64,000 nt of DNA from Argyresthia goedartella (taxonomy: Eukaryota > Arthropoda > Insecta > Lepidoptera > Argyresthiidae), in contig OX463829.1 of the NCBI GenBank assembly GCA_949825045.1, positions 6,634,001 to 6,698,000 on the forward strand. Reading direction: 5' to 3'. Of the stretch, positions 10,083-20,631 are shown piece after piece. The notes under the pieces are model-generated. The model was not told the DNA's origin. It made no database searches and saw nothing but the letters and a program-made list of their open reading frames with translations. Made by a program: the position numbers and the translations under genes. The first letter of the stretch is position 1; each line of letters begins with the position of its first letter.

Positions 10083-11439
10083 CATAGTCAGGTCATAAGT
10101 TCTGTCACATGTGCAATATGAAATAATTTAGACATGTTTATTATTTATGTAAACATTTATATAGCAAAATGAACTTAATAAAACATAGATTCTTATGGTA
10201 ATAAAGTTTATTCAAAATGACCCCCGCGATTTTGAATACAGGCCTTTATTCTGCGCGGCCAGTCGTCTATCGCAGCACGAACGAGGTCCATGTCAATATC
10301 GGCGGCTGCCTTAATCAAGGATGCCTTGAGTGACTCCAAATCAGAATGAGGCTTTGTGCAGGCCTTTTCCTCCAAGTGTTGCCATATCTTGTAATCTAAC
10401 GGACTCAAATCTGGACTGGAGAAGGGCCAGTCTTCGTGCCGGATGAAGTCGTTTTCACGCGCCGCCAGCCAGTCTTGTGTGCTTTTCGCTCTATGAGCTG
10501 GCGCAGAATCTTGTTGGAATACCCAGTGCCTGTTATTAAACATGGTATGAGAAACAAGTTCCACAAGGTTCTTGAGGACTGTATTTTGATACATAACTGC
10601 ATTCGTTTTTATGCCTTTCTCACAAAAATGTACCTCAGTTAAGCCCCAATAAGAGACTCCCAACCAAACCATGAGCGAGGATGGAAAATGACCTCGTTGG
10701 ACACGCGGAATACGGTTGCTCGCTTCTTCACTGCTGTGTGCGTACACCTTATCATTTTGTTTGTTGTAGCTCTCTTCCACGGTGAAAATTATTTCATCCG
10801 AAAAAAGAATTTCCCGATGCTTTTTTCCCGCGTACCGCTTCAACAAAGCGCGGCATCTCTTCAGTCTCAGGTCCATTAAACGAGCGTCCAAACGATGTCT
10901 TGTTTTTCTTCGATATGCCCTAAGCCCTAAGTCTTCATTTAACACCCTTTTCACCGTGGTCCTGCTTAACCCCATCTGAAGGGCCAACAGTTTCTGCTTA
11001 CGTATGGGATTTCTTTGAATTCGCGCCTTCACAGCTTTTATCACTGCTTAATCACTGGTCACTGCTTATCACTGCTTAATCACTGGTCGCCCTCGCTCTG
11101 TCCTAACAGAGCGAGGGCGACCACTTCTTGACCTGTCATCTACACTAGAGTTTTCATTGTATCGTTTTATGGTACGATAAACGAATCTTTTAGTTATATT
11201 CAAATTTTTCAGTAAGTCGAAAATCTGAATTGGCGCGTAACCGCAACGATGCAACGCAATAACTGCGACACGGTATTCTTTAAGTGTCCACTCCATATTT
11301 AAAAATGAGGATAATTCTAAAAAGTACACATTTATATTTTCATGAAAAATTCGAAATTCGAATTCAATAAACTTTTTTGTGGCCAGCGTTCTAAATTCAA
11401 AAGTTTTTACTGTGTGACAGAACTTATGACCTGACTGTG
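10083..11439 (-). mobile_element. maT-type mariner (DD37D), copy A
   Basis: Terminal inverted repeats of about 28 bp begin CAYAGTCAGGTCATAAG on each side, with TA target duplications at 10081-10082 and 11440-11441. The element is inserted in the minus-strand LINE. It matches two further copies at 34255-35562 and 53445-54752. An extra segment at about 11047-11101, absent from the other copies, breaks the transposase. Confidence 0.9.
10208..11296 (-). pseudogene. maT-type transposase, copy A (split)
   Basis: A cut-and-paste transposase of the IS630-Tc1-mariner superfamily. The N-terminal part (start 11296) has the helix-turn-helix region and a GRPRSVRT hinge. It then runs out of frame in an inserted segment near 11047-11105. 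The C-terminal part (278 codons, 11044-10208) holds the catalytic blocks: LFSDEIIF (first Asp), FQQDSAPAHRA (second) and SPDLSPLDYKIW (third). The spacing between the second and third Asp is 37 residues, which defines the DD37D (maT) group. In this copy SDEKIF reads SDEIIF. The split makes it inactive as it stands. Confidence 0.85.
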
Positions 11440-11441
11440 TA

Positions 11442-12300
11442 TAAGCTAGGTGTGCTATAACAAGTATTATTGAACCAATGGCTTTGACTGACATACCCCA
11501 CAGGTCTTCAGTATTTTTTAAATTAAGTAATCTATACGTTTTGACAATATCCTGGGGACATACATGATAAAATTTAAAATCTACTGCTGATGCTAGTGTT
11601 GTTTTTTAACAAAACCTCTGCTTCATATGGAGATGAATTTAGACTATCTGTTGTGAGTAAGGGTGCATTGGTGAAGAATGTTTTATAAGCTCGAGTTACC
11701 TCAGCGTTGGATTTAACAACATCATCACCTATCTTTAAGCAGAAATCATTATCCCTTGGTATAACTTTGCCAGTTTCACGGTTTATGATTTGCCAAACCG
11801 TTTTCGTTCTATTATTTGAATTTTGTATTTTTCTATTTATGTGTAAAGTTTTTGCAGTTCTACAAACCAACTTGAAAGTTTTGGAATATTTTTTAACAGT
11901 CACGAAATTTTATATCAAAGTTATAGGTTTTTTGTTCATAAAGATCATACAAGATAGCTCTACTTTTACGAATTCCAAATGTTGCCCAGTCATTAAATTT
12001 AGATTTACCGTTGTTGGCACTGACTTTCTTTAATTTAAAAACTGTATTGAATTCTGTTTGGATAATGTTGAAGAAGTCAGAATAGATTTTGTTCGGGTTC
12101 TGTTCATCAAAATCCGGTACTGGCAAACCCATATCTAAGTTTTTCATATACATCTCTAGTCTATGGGATGTAATAGGCCTATAAAATGATGGATTTGTCT
12201 TATTTTCACTAGTAATTTGGAATGAAACTGTTTGACCACTGTGATCGGATGGTAAACAGTTAATTACATTTTTACTTGTCACAAAAAACGTTATCTAAGC
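11442..12300 (-). pseudogene. Jockey-like LINE: endonuclease-RT linker and RT start, decayed
   Basis: This continues the LINE interrupted by mariner copy A. 11574-11903 has the TVWQIINRETGK and IGDDVVKSNAEV strings typical of the region between endonuclease and RT. 11893-12282 carries the end of the endonuclease (LPSDHSGQTVSF) and the linker. The pieces overlap in different frames, so frameshifts have accumulated. Confidence 0.7.
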
Positions 12301-13516
12301 AAGTTTGGCTGGTAACTGTAATTCTAGTCGGCTCTAGAAATACATGACATAAATTAAATGGTTTGAACAGAGTTATTAATCGTCGCTTCAGTGTTGTATC
12401 TACAAGCAGATCTACATTAAGATCGCCACAAATAATTTACTTTTTTCGGTTATTACAAGGTTTAATGAGGGCTTCCTCCATAATTTTCTCGAATATTTCA
12501 AAATTGCCATGGCCTTTTTTATCTCTCGGAGGTCTGTAGACACAAACAATAATATGGCTATCCAACTCAGTATTGCAACAACAACAACAACAACAGTAGT
12601 ATTTTAATTATTACTGGAAGATAGTAACTACCTAGCGAGTCATCATATACTGACCACTCACAGTTCAGAGCCAGCGATGGAGAAATAAAATAAAGATCTA
12701 AAGCATTACGCCTCCAAATGGTGTGATATAAAGTATTTTAATTATTACTGGAAGATAGTAACTACCTAGCGAGTCATCATATACTGACCACTCACAGTTC
12801 AGAGCCAGCGATGGAGAAATAAAATAAAGATCTAAAGCATTACGCCTCCAAATGGTGTGATATAAAGTATTTTAATTATTACTGGAAGATAGTAACTACC
12901 TAGCGAGTCATCATATACTGACCACTCACAGTTCAGAGCCAGCGATGGAGAAATAAAATAAAGATCTAAAGCATTACGCCTCCAATGGTGTGATATAATA
13001 GTGGTCATTTGGCCATCATTTAGCAAAACTAAGTTATTGTCATTAGCACTTGAAAGGACATCACGACCACGAGCGCCTGTTGATTGGCATCCCCATGCTA
13101 AATGGAGAGCATTGAAATCTCCTGCAATAAGCACAGGTCCTAGAACACTATGTATAAGTTGATCAAACTTATATTTAGTAAAAAGCGGTAGACATCGTGA
13201 CATTTTTAGGGCTATCAAAACTAGCTATTGAAACTTCCTTATTATCTCCCTACATTAAACGTATTGCTATGTTCTGAATATAATTATCATAAAATGTATC
13301 AACTGTTACGTACAATTATCGCAACACCATTATGGTCGTTGCCGGAGTCCAGTCTACAAATATTATAACCTTGAATATTGAAACGTTGATTTGGCTTGAG
13401 CCAAGTTTCACAAATAACGCTACGTGAATTACATTCTCCTTCAGGAAATATTTTAAAACAAGTCTATTACGAATTAAAATTTGTGAGTTCCATCGCATTA
13501 AATTTAATTGATCCAT
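12301..13516 (-). pseudogene. Jockey-like LINE: endonuclease domain, decayed
   Basis: Minus-strand AP-like endonuclease. The N-terminal part (13516-13316) has NLMRWNSQILIRN followed, after a frameshift, by an ETWLKPN-type block. The central part (13218-12832) has the catalytic-type GDFNALHLAWGC string, then a DLYFISPSL block. A 134-bp tandem triplication (12599-12998) destroys the frame near the domain end. Confidence 0.7.
12599..12998 (-). repeat. 134-bp tandem triplication inside LINE endonuclease
   Basis: Three near-identical units start at 12599, 12733 and 12867. The third runs on into intact endonuclease sequence and is the ancestral one. Each unit encodes the same piece of the endonuclease. 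134 is not a multiple of 3, so the repeat shifts the frame. Confidence 0.9.
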
Positions 13517-13794
13517 TAAAAAAATAACGAACTAATTACTCTTAGTGTTTCAAAAAGAATGGTTTTAATGTTTTGTGAATTAATTGAAAGTTTAATCAAT
13601 TGAAAGGTTAATTTGTTTTGTTCTCAATTAGTAACTTAGTTACTGAGCCTACTATAATATTCATTATATGTTCTGCGTTGAGCAGCAGTACTAGCTGATC
13701 AGAAGGACTTTTAGATTTTAGTGGAAGAAATTATTTTTCCAGGATCTCAGCAAATGTTTTCTTGTCTAATTTCATTTTGTTTTCATTAATTTCT

Positions 13795-13960
13795 CCTTTT
13801 TTAATCCGGGGCAATCAGACGAGATGGCGATATGATTGCCTTTGCAATGACAGCTAGAGGCATCCGCTGCATCAACTGTGCAAGACTGAGGTTGTGAGTG
13901 CCTGAGCAGATAGAGCACTTCTCTGCGTTGTTACAAAATTTTGCGATGCGTCCATGAGCT
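13795..13960 (-). pseudogene. LINE ORF1 zinc-knuckle remnant
   Basis: On the minus strand a CSICSGTHNLS block and, one frame over, a CHCKGNHIAISSDCPG block are seen. This is the paired CCHC zinc-knuckle pattern at the end of ORF1 in Jockey and R1-like LINEs. It lies upstream of the endonuclease in the expected order, so the LINE once spanned about 9060-14000. A frameshift separates the two knuckles. Confidence 0.65.
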
Positions 13961-14520
13961 CTATTTTTGAATCGCTCGCAGGACTTTTATGTCACGCATA
14001 TTTTCTACTGATTTTCCTTCGACATCCGAAATTTCATATTTTTCAGTCATTCGCCTGCAACGAGTGGTCAGCACTCGTTGCGTAAGTCGAATAGTAGAAT
14101 AAACGTCAAATACGTCAAAGCTAATGTCAACACAATTTGAAGTGTCAGAGTTTGCTGTTTTCGCGCGTATTTTCAAATTGGAATCCAAAACGTCAAATAT
14201 TTGACATTTGCGACAGATTGACAGCCCGATTTGTTCCATATTATTGCTAGGATTTAGTAGGCAGCTTCATTGAACAGACACTTGTCATACAGTCTATAAT
14301 ATGAGAGCATTTAACGTTCCGTTTCCTATGCGATATTTACCAGTTTTTACTTTTTCTGCTTGCAACGGATAAAAATCAACATTTCCAAATTTATTGGCAA
14401 CACCGATGACGAACTATTCAAAAATGCAGAAAAACAACGTCATGCGACTTGTTGGTCGAACGTGACAGATGTCTCATGCGATGTACTATGTCACGCGAGT
14501 GATTCAAAAATAGAGCTGCA
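13957..14520. repeat. Inverted-repeat pair, possible MITE
   Basis: GAGCTCTATTTTTGAATCG at 13957 recurs in inverted form ending at about 14518, matching in 22 of 23 positions. The interior (513 bp) has several GTCAAA/TTTGAC strings but no protein. It may be a MITE inserted in the LINE ORF1 or a local inversion scar. Confidence 0.4.
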
Positions 14521-14940
14521 TAACTCAGGCACCGCAGACACTGCTTCACTGGAGCGACGTACGGGCGAACCTCGAAGCGCCAGCTGTTCAGTCAGATCCA
14601 CACTGTCGGGCATGGATGGGCAGGAGAATGTTATTGAAACTGTCTTCAAACTCAATAATTTCAGAGTTGTTTTGTTCGTTTCATAAATCTTCGTACAGAT
14701 ACAATATTTTTGGAGCAAGAAATGTTTGAGTATATCTGCTCATTCGATAAGTCAAGTGGTACATGATGTATGACTCCAGTCACTTGGCCGCAGCATGAAT
14801 ACTCCCTTTAGTTTGTGAGAATTTAACTTCTTGTTGCTTAAAGCCGCATTGGCGAGCCCTGGCCGTTCAAACACAACGCCAATCTTGTACTTGTTCATGC
14901 GTCGTAACTGTTTTATGCTTTCGGTTTACGATGGGTTTTT
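14521..14940. other. No gene seen
   Basis: Short open frames cross this stretch on both strands but show no known motif. It could be degenerate LINE ORF1 5' sequence. Confidence 0.3.
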
Positions 14941-15140
14941 TGATGTGTGTCGATAAAAATCTTAACAATTGTCAATCCAAAAGAAAAATATCCTCGGGTT
15001 TCCAATATTTAAGTACATAAATATGTAGTGTAGTCACTGTATCTGGTTTCCATGACACAGCGTATCCTATCCTAGTGTAGGGCGAGAATCAATCTAAGCA
15101 CCTGTATATAAATATTGACGACAGAGGTCGTCGCCGTCTC
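14941..15140 (+). repeat. About 200-bp repeat, copy 1 (SINE tail region)
   Basis: It matches 16581-16786 over about 200 bp, starting TGATGTGTGTCGATAAAAATC and including the SINE-like tail (CTGGTTTCC..GACAC..CGTATCCTATCCTAGTGTAGGGC). The tRNA-like head is missing in this copy. Confidence 0.7.
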
Positions 15141-15163
15141 GTAACCTAACCTAACCTAACCAA
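15141..15163. repeat. Short TTAGG (CCTAA) array
   Basis: About four units of TAACC, the insect telomere pentamer on its C-rich strand. It is too short to be a telomere and lies directly after the 14941-15140 repeat. Confidence 0.6.
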
Positions 15164-16580
15164 AAGCATTGCCACTGTCACTGCTCTCAAAGTAAACAAT
15201 GAAATCTAATTTACCTCCATCCTCTCGGTAGTATCGGACATAGTGAGAATACTTATTATTGAGAATACTTAATCCGGAACCTGAAAAGGCTTCTACTTAT
15301 CCTTGTCATATTTTTCTTTAGGGTCATCACAGGGGCTCGAGTAGGATTCCCCACCATCAGAAAGATCCTCTTCCCCCCCTTTTTTTTTCTTTTCTTTGGC
15401 TTCTTCTTCCTCATCTTTCGCTAATTTGCAGAACCTTTAAACTGTCTTGAGTATTTTAAATAAATTTTCAAAATTAAATTTAAAATTTTCCGCCTATCAA
15501 GTCAAAAGTTCCCGCGCTTTTCCTGTCAAACATAAGTTTCGCTACCAACAAAGAGGTTGAATGTAGTAAATTAATTAATCAATGACGGAGGAGTTTGAGT
15601 GATGCTAGATCTAGGACTACCAACGACATTTAGCGAAAGAGGCTGAACTTTCCATACAAAAAAAAAACGATTTTTTGGCTGTTTTTTGCGTTTTTCGTAA
15701 TTTTATTTTTATCTAAACCTCCTCTGGACTGAGGAGAATAAAACCAAATTGGAATTATAGAAACCGATCGGGCCATTTTAGAGATTTAGTAAGACTAACG
15801 TACAGCGATTCATTTTTATAAGTATAGAAGTGAGATAATAGCACCTAGTGCCTACTGAGCAACTTTGCACCACACTTGTAACAAAGTATATCGAGTGACA
15901 TGATTGCAGATAGTACTTATTACAATCGTGATAAAAATCTGTTTAGGCAAGTCATTTCCCGTTCAGGGTGGGGCAGGCACAGAATTAGTACATCCATGTT
16001 TAGTTATTCTACATTTATTTTTTGTGAGACTGCGGCCAATCAGTCAGACCCAAAGAGTCACTGAAGATGGCGTTACATATCCCGTTATCTCTGATACATA
16101 CCTATACATTCCTCGCCTTATTTTCCTGCACAGTTGGAGCTTACCTACTATTATTATGCCACACCGGCGACAGTTCAATACCAAAATTATAAATCGTATA
16201 TTCACTGTATAGGTAGATATTTAATAATAGTTTATGTGACTGTTACATAATGCCTAATTAGGCACAGTTACATAATCTGCTTTATCTACACACATATTAT
16301 AGGCTCTCTATGATGTGTGTTCAGGAGCCGCATGTTACGACCGGCATTGACATTCAATTTCAAATAGAACGTCATCTCGACTCATATTAGATTAAGGTCA
16401 AATCAAATTGCTTTGTTTTTCAGAGATTTTCGAAATTTTAATGCAATAAGAACATAGAATTCGATTTTATTACGAAGCGATAAAAACATTTTCACAGATA
16501 AGAAATGTGTACTTACTAACAAAACAGTTTTTTTTATGCTGGTCTAAATTTGCGATTTTTGAGCGCATTATACAGAGTTT
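15164..16580. other. No gene seen
   Basis: AT-rich intronic-type sequence. The frame at 15904-16212 has no recognised domain. Nothing else is supported. Confidence 0.4.
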
Positions 16581-16786
16581 ATGATGTGTGTCGATAAAAA
16601 TCTTAACAATTGTCAAACCAAAAGAAAATTATCCTAGGGTTTTCAATATCTAAGTACATCAATATGTAGTGTAGTCACTGTTTCTGGTTTCCACGACACG
16701 GCGTATCCTATCCTAGTGTAGGGCCAGAATCAATCTAAGCTCCAGTATACACATACTGACGACAGAGGTCGTCAATATTAGACGAC
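16581..16786 (+). repeat. About 200-bp repeat, copy 2 (SINE tail region)
   Basis: Second copy of the repeat at 14941-15140, with about 10-15% visible differences. It ends in ACTGACGACAGAGGTCGTC, after which a complete SINE begins. Confidence 0.7.
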
Positions 16787-16980
16787 CCCTGTGGTGTTGA
16801 GGTCGCACCTGTGTTTCCCAAGCGAAAGGCCCCGGGTTCGAAGCCCGGCTGGGAAGGAAGAAAGCCTATCCCCAGGTCTTGTTTATATGTGTGTGACATC
16901 CTTGTCTCTGGTTTCCACAACATAGGCTATCCTAGTGTAGGGCCAGAAGCAAAGTATGTGCCTGTATATAGGATGACATT
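16787..16980 (+). repeat. tRNA-derived SINE, complete copy
   Basis: The tRNA-like head contains a box B GGGTTCGAAGCCC within a GGCCCCGGGTTC context. It is followed by the shared body: CCAGGTCTTG, then GTGTGTGAC, TGGTTTCCAC, CTATCCTAGTGTAGGGCC. The same body occurs at 18183-18393 (minus) and 37996-38147 (plus). Confidence 0.75.
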
Positions 16981-17211
16981 TAATTAGCTGACCATATTTT
17001 GGGTAATGATAGTATCCACCATTATGAAAAACTTTCCCCATGAAACATGGTCGTAAACGAATAAAAGTTTCGGGTCTCCCATAATAACACGTAATCGGGC
17101 CAATGTACTGAAGGACGAATATATTTTTTTCGTTTTCGACCCTATGTTTCTTGGGGAATGTTGTTTATAATGATGGGTACTATCATTCCCCAAAATATGG
17201 TCAGCTAATTA
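16981..17211. mobile_element. MITE with about 53-bp terminal inverted repeats
   Basis: TAATTAGCTGACCATATTTT at the left end is mirrored at the right end (17159-17211), and the match continues through GGTAATGATAGTA with few mismatches. It is 231 bp long, with no coding capacity. It ends about 100 bp from FUT8 exon 4 on the intron side. Confidence 0.75.
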
Positions 17212-17311
17212 CTTGTCTGTCTAAGTATATTTCATGTGCTACGGCGTCGGGCGCGGGATTTTCCGTAAATACCGAACACGTTACATGTATTAATATTAAA
17301 GCGTGAGTCAC

Positions 17312-17415
17312 CTTTTCCTGTCGCCAGTCTGGTCGAGGATCTCTTGTAACTTCTCCATTCTGCTGTTGTCGTACGCGAGCTTGCCGAACTCATGGCTGAT
17401 GAAGTACCACAGCTC
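17312..17415 (-). CDS. FUT8: Alpha-1,6-fucosyltransferase, coding exon 4
   Basis: The enzyme adds the core alpha-1,6-fucose to N-glycans in the Golgi. This 104-nt exon encodes 34 residues plus 2 bases, starting ELWYFISHEFGKLAYD. In the FUT8/FucT6 family a KELWFF or EIWNFF block sits at the same place, at the end of the coiled-coil stem just before the catalytic domain. The acceptor is CCATTGCCAG (minus strand, 17416 and above) and the donor is AAAAG|GTGACT at 17311. Its phase (0 in, 2 out) fits exon 3. The next exons, with the LVQRR and catalytic blocks, were not found between 1 and 17311, so the gene continues past the left edge. Family assignment is by recalled similarity; the splice evidence is direct. 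Confidence 0.8.
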
Positions 17416-18182
17416 CTGGCAATGGGAAATAGACAGAACAAAGTTAAAAATATTAAATGTGCCTATTCATTTCTCAAGGCACAGGCCTGTGCCCGAATTC
17501 GGGTGACATTAACCACGCTGGATCAGTGCGGGTTTATGGAGGGTCAGAACAGATAGAACATTGACACATTTTCTTTGGGTCCTTGAAAAGGAAAAACGGA
17601 CTAGGTGTGTAAAAGTAATATTGAACGACCGAATTCTGAAAGGACTAAGTTGAAATTTGGTACATTTATGTATTTATGTGACCAAAACACGAACGTGTAA
17701 CGTAGGCAAATACATTGTCAATTCGAGTGGCAATATTGGGGGGCAAATTAGAAGAAAAAAAACTTGTGACATGTCTAATGGAAGGGCTTGTGTTGCGAGG
17801 ATCTCATAAACCGTAAATACTTCGTAAAAAAGAAATAGGCATAAAAGACCATTCGCCCCATCTTTGAAACGACTAGTCCTAAATTACTTAAGAAGTCTTT
17901 GCTTAAATATAACAGAAAAAATTAATGTATGGTTTGAATCGGCGGGCATAAATTGGGGGCAAACAAGAAATTAAAAAAATATATATTTCCAAACCGTATG
18001 TCTAATGAAAGGGCGTGTTGCGAGGATCTCAAATATATTATTTTCATAAACCTGAAACGCTTAGTGGAAATCTTGTACGCCCAAGGCGCGAAATTTTTAA
18101 AAAGCCACTGGACGCAAGATGTGAGTCATTCTGAACAGTCTGTATATGAAACATATAAAGCGACCCCTTTCAACGTTTAAAT
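17416..18182. other. FUT8 intron 3, left part: diverged duplicated block
   Basis: Two related blocks of about 100 bp (about 17745-17840 and 17955-18080) share AATGRAAGGGC and GTTGCGAGGATCTCA. They look like two diverged copies of one repeat in tandem. No coding content. Confidence 0.45.
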
Positions 18183-18393
18183 ATAAATATAAACATTTAC
18201 ACATAGTCACATACATTGCTTCTGGCTCCACACTAGGATATGCTGTATCGTGGTAACCAGAAACAGCGACGTCACACACATGTGAACATACAAGACCTGT
18301 TTTTTTAACTGTATCCCCAGCCGGGGATCGAACCCGGGACCTCTCGCATGGTAGGCAGAGCCACAACCACAGCGCCACAGAGGTTACACCAAT
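18183..18393 (-). repeat. tRNA-derived SINE, minus strand
   Basis: On the minus strand the head reads CTGTGGCGCTGTGGTTGTGG (box-A region) then CCCGGGTTCGATCCCCGGC (box B). The family body follows (CAGGTCTTGTATG, GTGTGTGACGTCGCTGTTTC, TATCCTAGTGTGGAGCCAG). It is the best-preserved tRNA-like head in the window. Confidence 0.75.
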
Positions 18394-18994
18394 CAGAACA
18401 CGACTTTGTACCACGACGTGTTATTTCAAGCGATTGTCAGCACGTTCCGAATCGCACCAGTTCTAGTGTGACAACGATAGCTCACAATGGTTGATAATAC
18501 GTCATGAATGGCATCATTAACGCCGCCGTGTTGTGCTATCATCGCCCATGCTCCTGAGCGTCAGCACTGTGAGCGTCCATCAAAAGTGACAGCTGTCACG
18601 CTAACAGCTGACAATCAAACTTAGAACAGCAACCAGCAGCGACTCCTGGCGCTACATAATTGTTTATTTCCTCACATTTTCACCCAAAACAAAGCTAATA
18701 TAACTACTACGATTGTCTACGACTCGAAATGCTAATAACTAACAAAAGTTGGGTTATAATAGTGTCATTTGTCAGTGTCAACGTCTACCGTCGCGTTCAA
18801 AGTGTTCCGAATGGATATCTATGATGGTCGACATTTCCCACTCGGAACGTGCATGATGGTCCTGACATCACGTGAGCGATGATGGCTTTATTGACGTTAC
18901 TCGGAACGCGACATTTGATCGTCATCGACATCGTCAAAAGTCAAATTCAAAGCGATTGATTGCTGTCACTTTACAGTTGCTCTGATATCTGTAC
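18394..18994. other. FUT8 intron 3, right part
   Basis: No gene is seen. The sequence has many GTCA, TGACA and CGGAAC strings in both orientations, as in decayed MITEs, but no pair of arms could be fixed. Confidence 0.35.
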
Positions 18995-19103
18995 CTTGGT
19001 GTTTGAGTAGATCCGTCTCCTCAGGTCTTCGTACTCCTCACTGGGGCCTGCGCTTGCGTCGTAGAGCAGCCCCGGCTCTATATCTTTTAGGTTGCCGTTT
19101 GCA
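18995..19103 (-). CDS. FUT8: Alpha-1,6-fucosyltransferase, coding exon 3
   Basis: This 109-nt exon encodes 36 residues after completing a Gly codon split by the intron. It contains the strings NLKDIEPGLLYD and EEYEDLRRRIYSNTK. An LRRRIEN or TRRRIQTN string precedes the ELW/EIW block in FUT8-family proteins, and exon 4 supplies that block directly. The acceptor is CCCTCTCGCAG (minus, 19104 and above) and the donor is CCAAG|GTACAG at 18994. Phase is 2 in and 0 out, matching exons 2 and 4. The stem here is shorter than in Drosophila FucT6 as I remember it. The exon sits in unique sequence between SINE-rich intron 3 and the transposon stack of intron 2. Confidence 0.8.
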
Positions 19104-19819
19104 CTGCGAGAGGGAATTATGTAAGGATAAATTTATAAATCTAAAAACTTTACCACTCAAAGCGGCAGGTTGTTTTGAGGCATCGCGATTATGAACCTTA
19201 TATCATGTATTAGAATTCAAAACCGATAACGGGAAAATGGCCGGGGACGGCGAAAAGTAACATTTTATTTTTTTCTGTGTTTTTAGATAAGCCTGCCTTT
19301 CTAAGTTCCAACCACTAGTAAATAAAAAGAAAGTTGAATAATGAAAACTAGGGTCTAGAAAGAATTTAATATCAGTTTAAAAATTTCTTCATTCACAGTT
19401 TGGTGATGAAAACTGTGAAAATAAAACGTACATGCAAATTTGGTTTCAGTTTAAGATTGCTATTAAGTGATCGCATTTGAATGCACCTCAAAATTATACT
19501 AACAAGGTATTTGGTTAACTATTTTGCTTTTAGGAAACAGTTAGGTAGTGTACGATATCTCATTATTTTTATAAAATACGGTTACGAAGCCCGATTTTTT
19601 TATAAATATAGCTAAATTATATTAATATCCGATAAAATAATAAAAAAACGGCTTAACGGGCCCTAAGTCTCGAACAAAAGAAATGGATTCAACATGGTGA
19701 TTGAAGAAAGATTGTTTATGTCTGCAGGAAATACTTGAATCCCATCAAGCACCAACAGACTGAGCATCCATCCGCCCTAGATAATAGTGAGCAGGTTGCC
19801 ACTCAACAACAGTGTCACT
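19104..19819. other. FUT8 intron 2, AT-rich end
   Basis: No gene or clear element. About 19660-19819 may already belong to the decayed Ty3 element that starts here, because its frame resembles gag in composition only. Confidence 0.35.
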
Positions 19820-19856
19820 CAAAAATGGTCATGTACGAGTTTTCGAGTTAGTGAAA

Positions 19857-20145
19857 AGTGTGACAGCGATGGATTTGGATAAGTGTATAGAAGTAGCACG
19901 TTCAGTAGAAGCGGCATTATTACACAAAAACGCACAGGAAGTAACAGAAATGTTTTATAACCAAAGCAAAGCCTTGTAACCAAGACAGAAAAAGAAACAA
20001 AAAGAGCAAACCGAGACAACAAAAAACCTGTTTTTGCTGCGGAAATCAAATCATCACAAGCCAGCATGCAGGCTGAAGATGAAATACTGCTTCGAATGAG
20101 GCAACAAGGGCACATCTTCCGAATGTGTTCCTAGAAGACAATACA
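19857..20145 (+). pseudogene. Ty3 gag remnant with zinc knuckles
   Basis: The frame from 19867 reads MDLDKCIEVARSVEAALL, like the capsid-end helix of Ty3 gags. About 120 bases later, CFCCGNQ and, one frame over, KYCFE*GNKGH preserve two broken CCHC knuckles. Stops at about 19978 and within the second knuckle show decay. The sequence is cut at 20145 by the BEL LTR fragment. Confidence 0.65.
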
Positions 20146-20595
20146 TCCTATCCTATCCCAAACTGGTGCTCCTATCCCACATTCCTGTCTCGAATCGAGC
20201 TTTCAATCTCCTGTCTACGGTGACAAGGTCAGTAAAGATTCATTCACTTCTTTTCTCTCACGTGCTGGCAAAAGCACACCCCCTTCGGATTCCACGCCGT
20301 TCGGTAGGCGTTTATTTGTTTGTTTGTTTATTTGTTTATTTGGAAACTGGGCCCACAGCACAAAATGATAAACATAGATACAAAAACTAGCTTAGACTTA
20401 GGCCAATTAAGAGCCCTTGTTATACTTCTTTAACAATGTAAATACAGTTTGTTTGTAAGTTTTAAATGAAATAAAATCAAACACAAGTAATATTAATAAA
20501 ATAAAAAATAAAATACAAGCTTGAGGAGAAGGGAGGGAGGGGGGAGGTGTGTGTGTGTGTGTGTGGAAATGAATGTATTTGTTCGAAATAGAGAG

Positions 20596-20631
<36 letters not shown>

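Noticed and set aside
14360..14718. Overlapping frames on both strands as a host gene
   Set aside because: No known motif and no convincing splice sites. Could be LINE ORF1 remains or chance.
15141..15163. Chromosome end
   Set aside because: Only about four TTAGG-type units, flanked on both sides by ordinary sequence.
1..17311. Further FUT8 exons (catalytic domain) in the left part
   Set aside because: No LVQRR, CGYGCQLHH or HVRRTDKVG-type blocks were found on the minus strand; they are assumed to lie outside the window.
18300..18390. A working tRNA gene
   Set aside because: Box B is good, but the flanks continue into a SINE body seen elsewhere, and no acceptor stem is evident.
18430..18960. 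A MITE between repeated CGGAAC and GTCA strings
   Set aside because: No pair of inverted arms longer than about 10 bp could be fixed.
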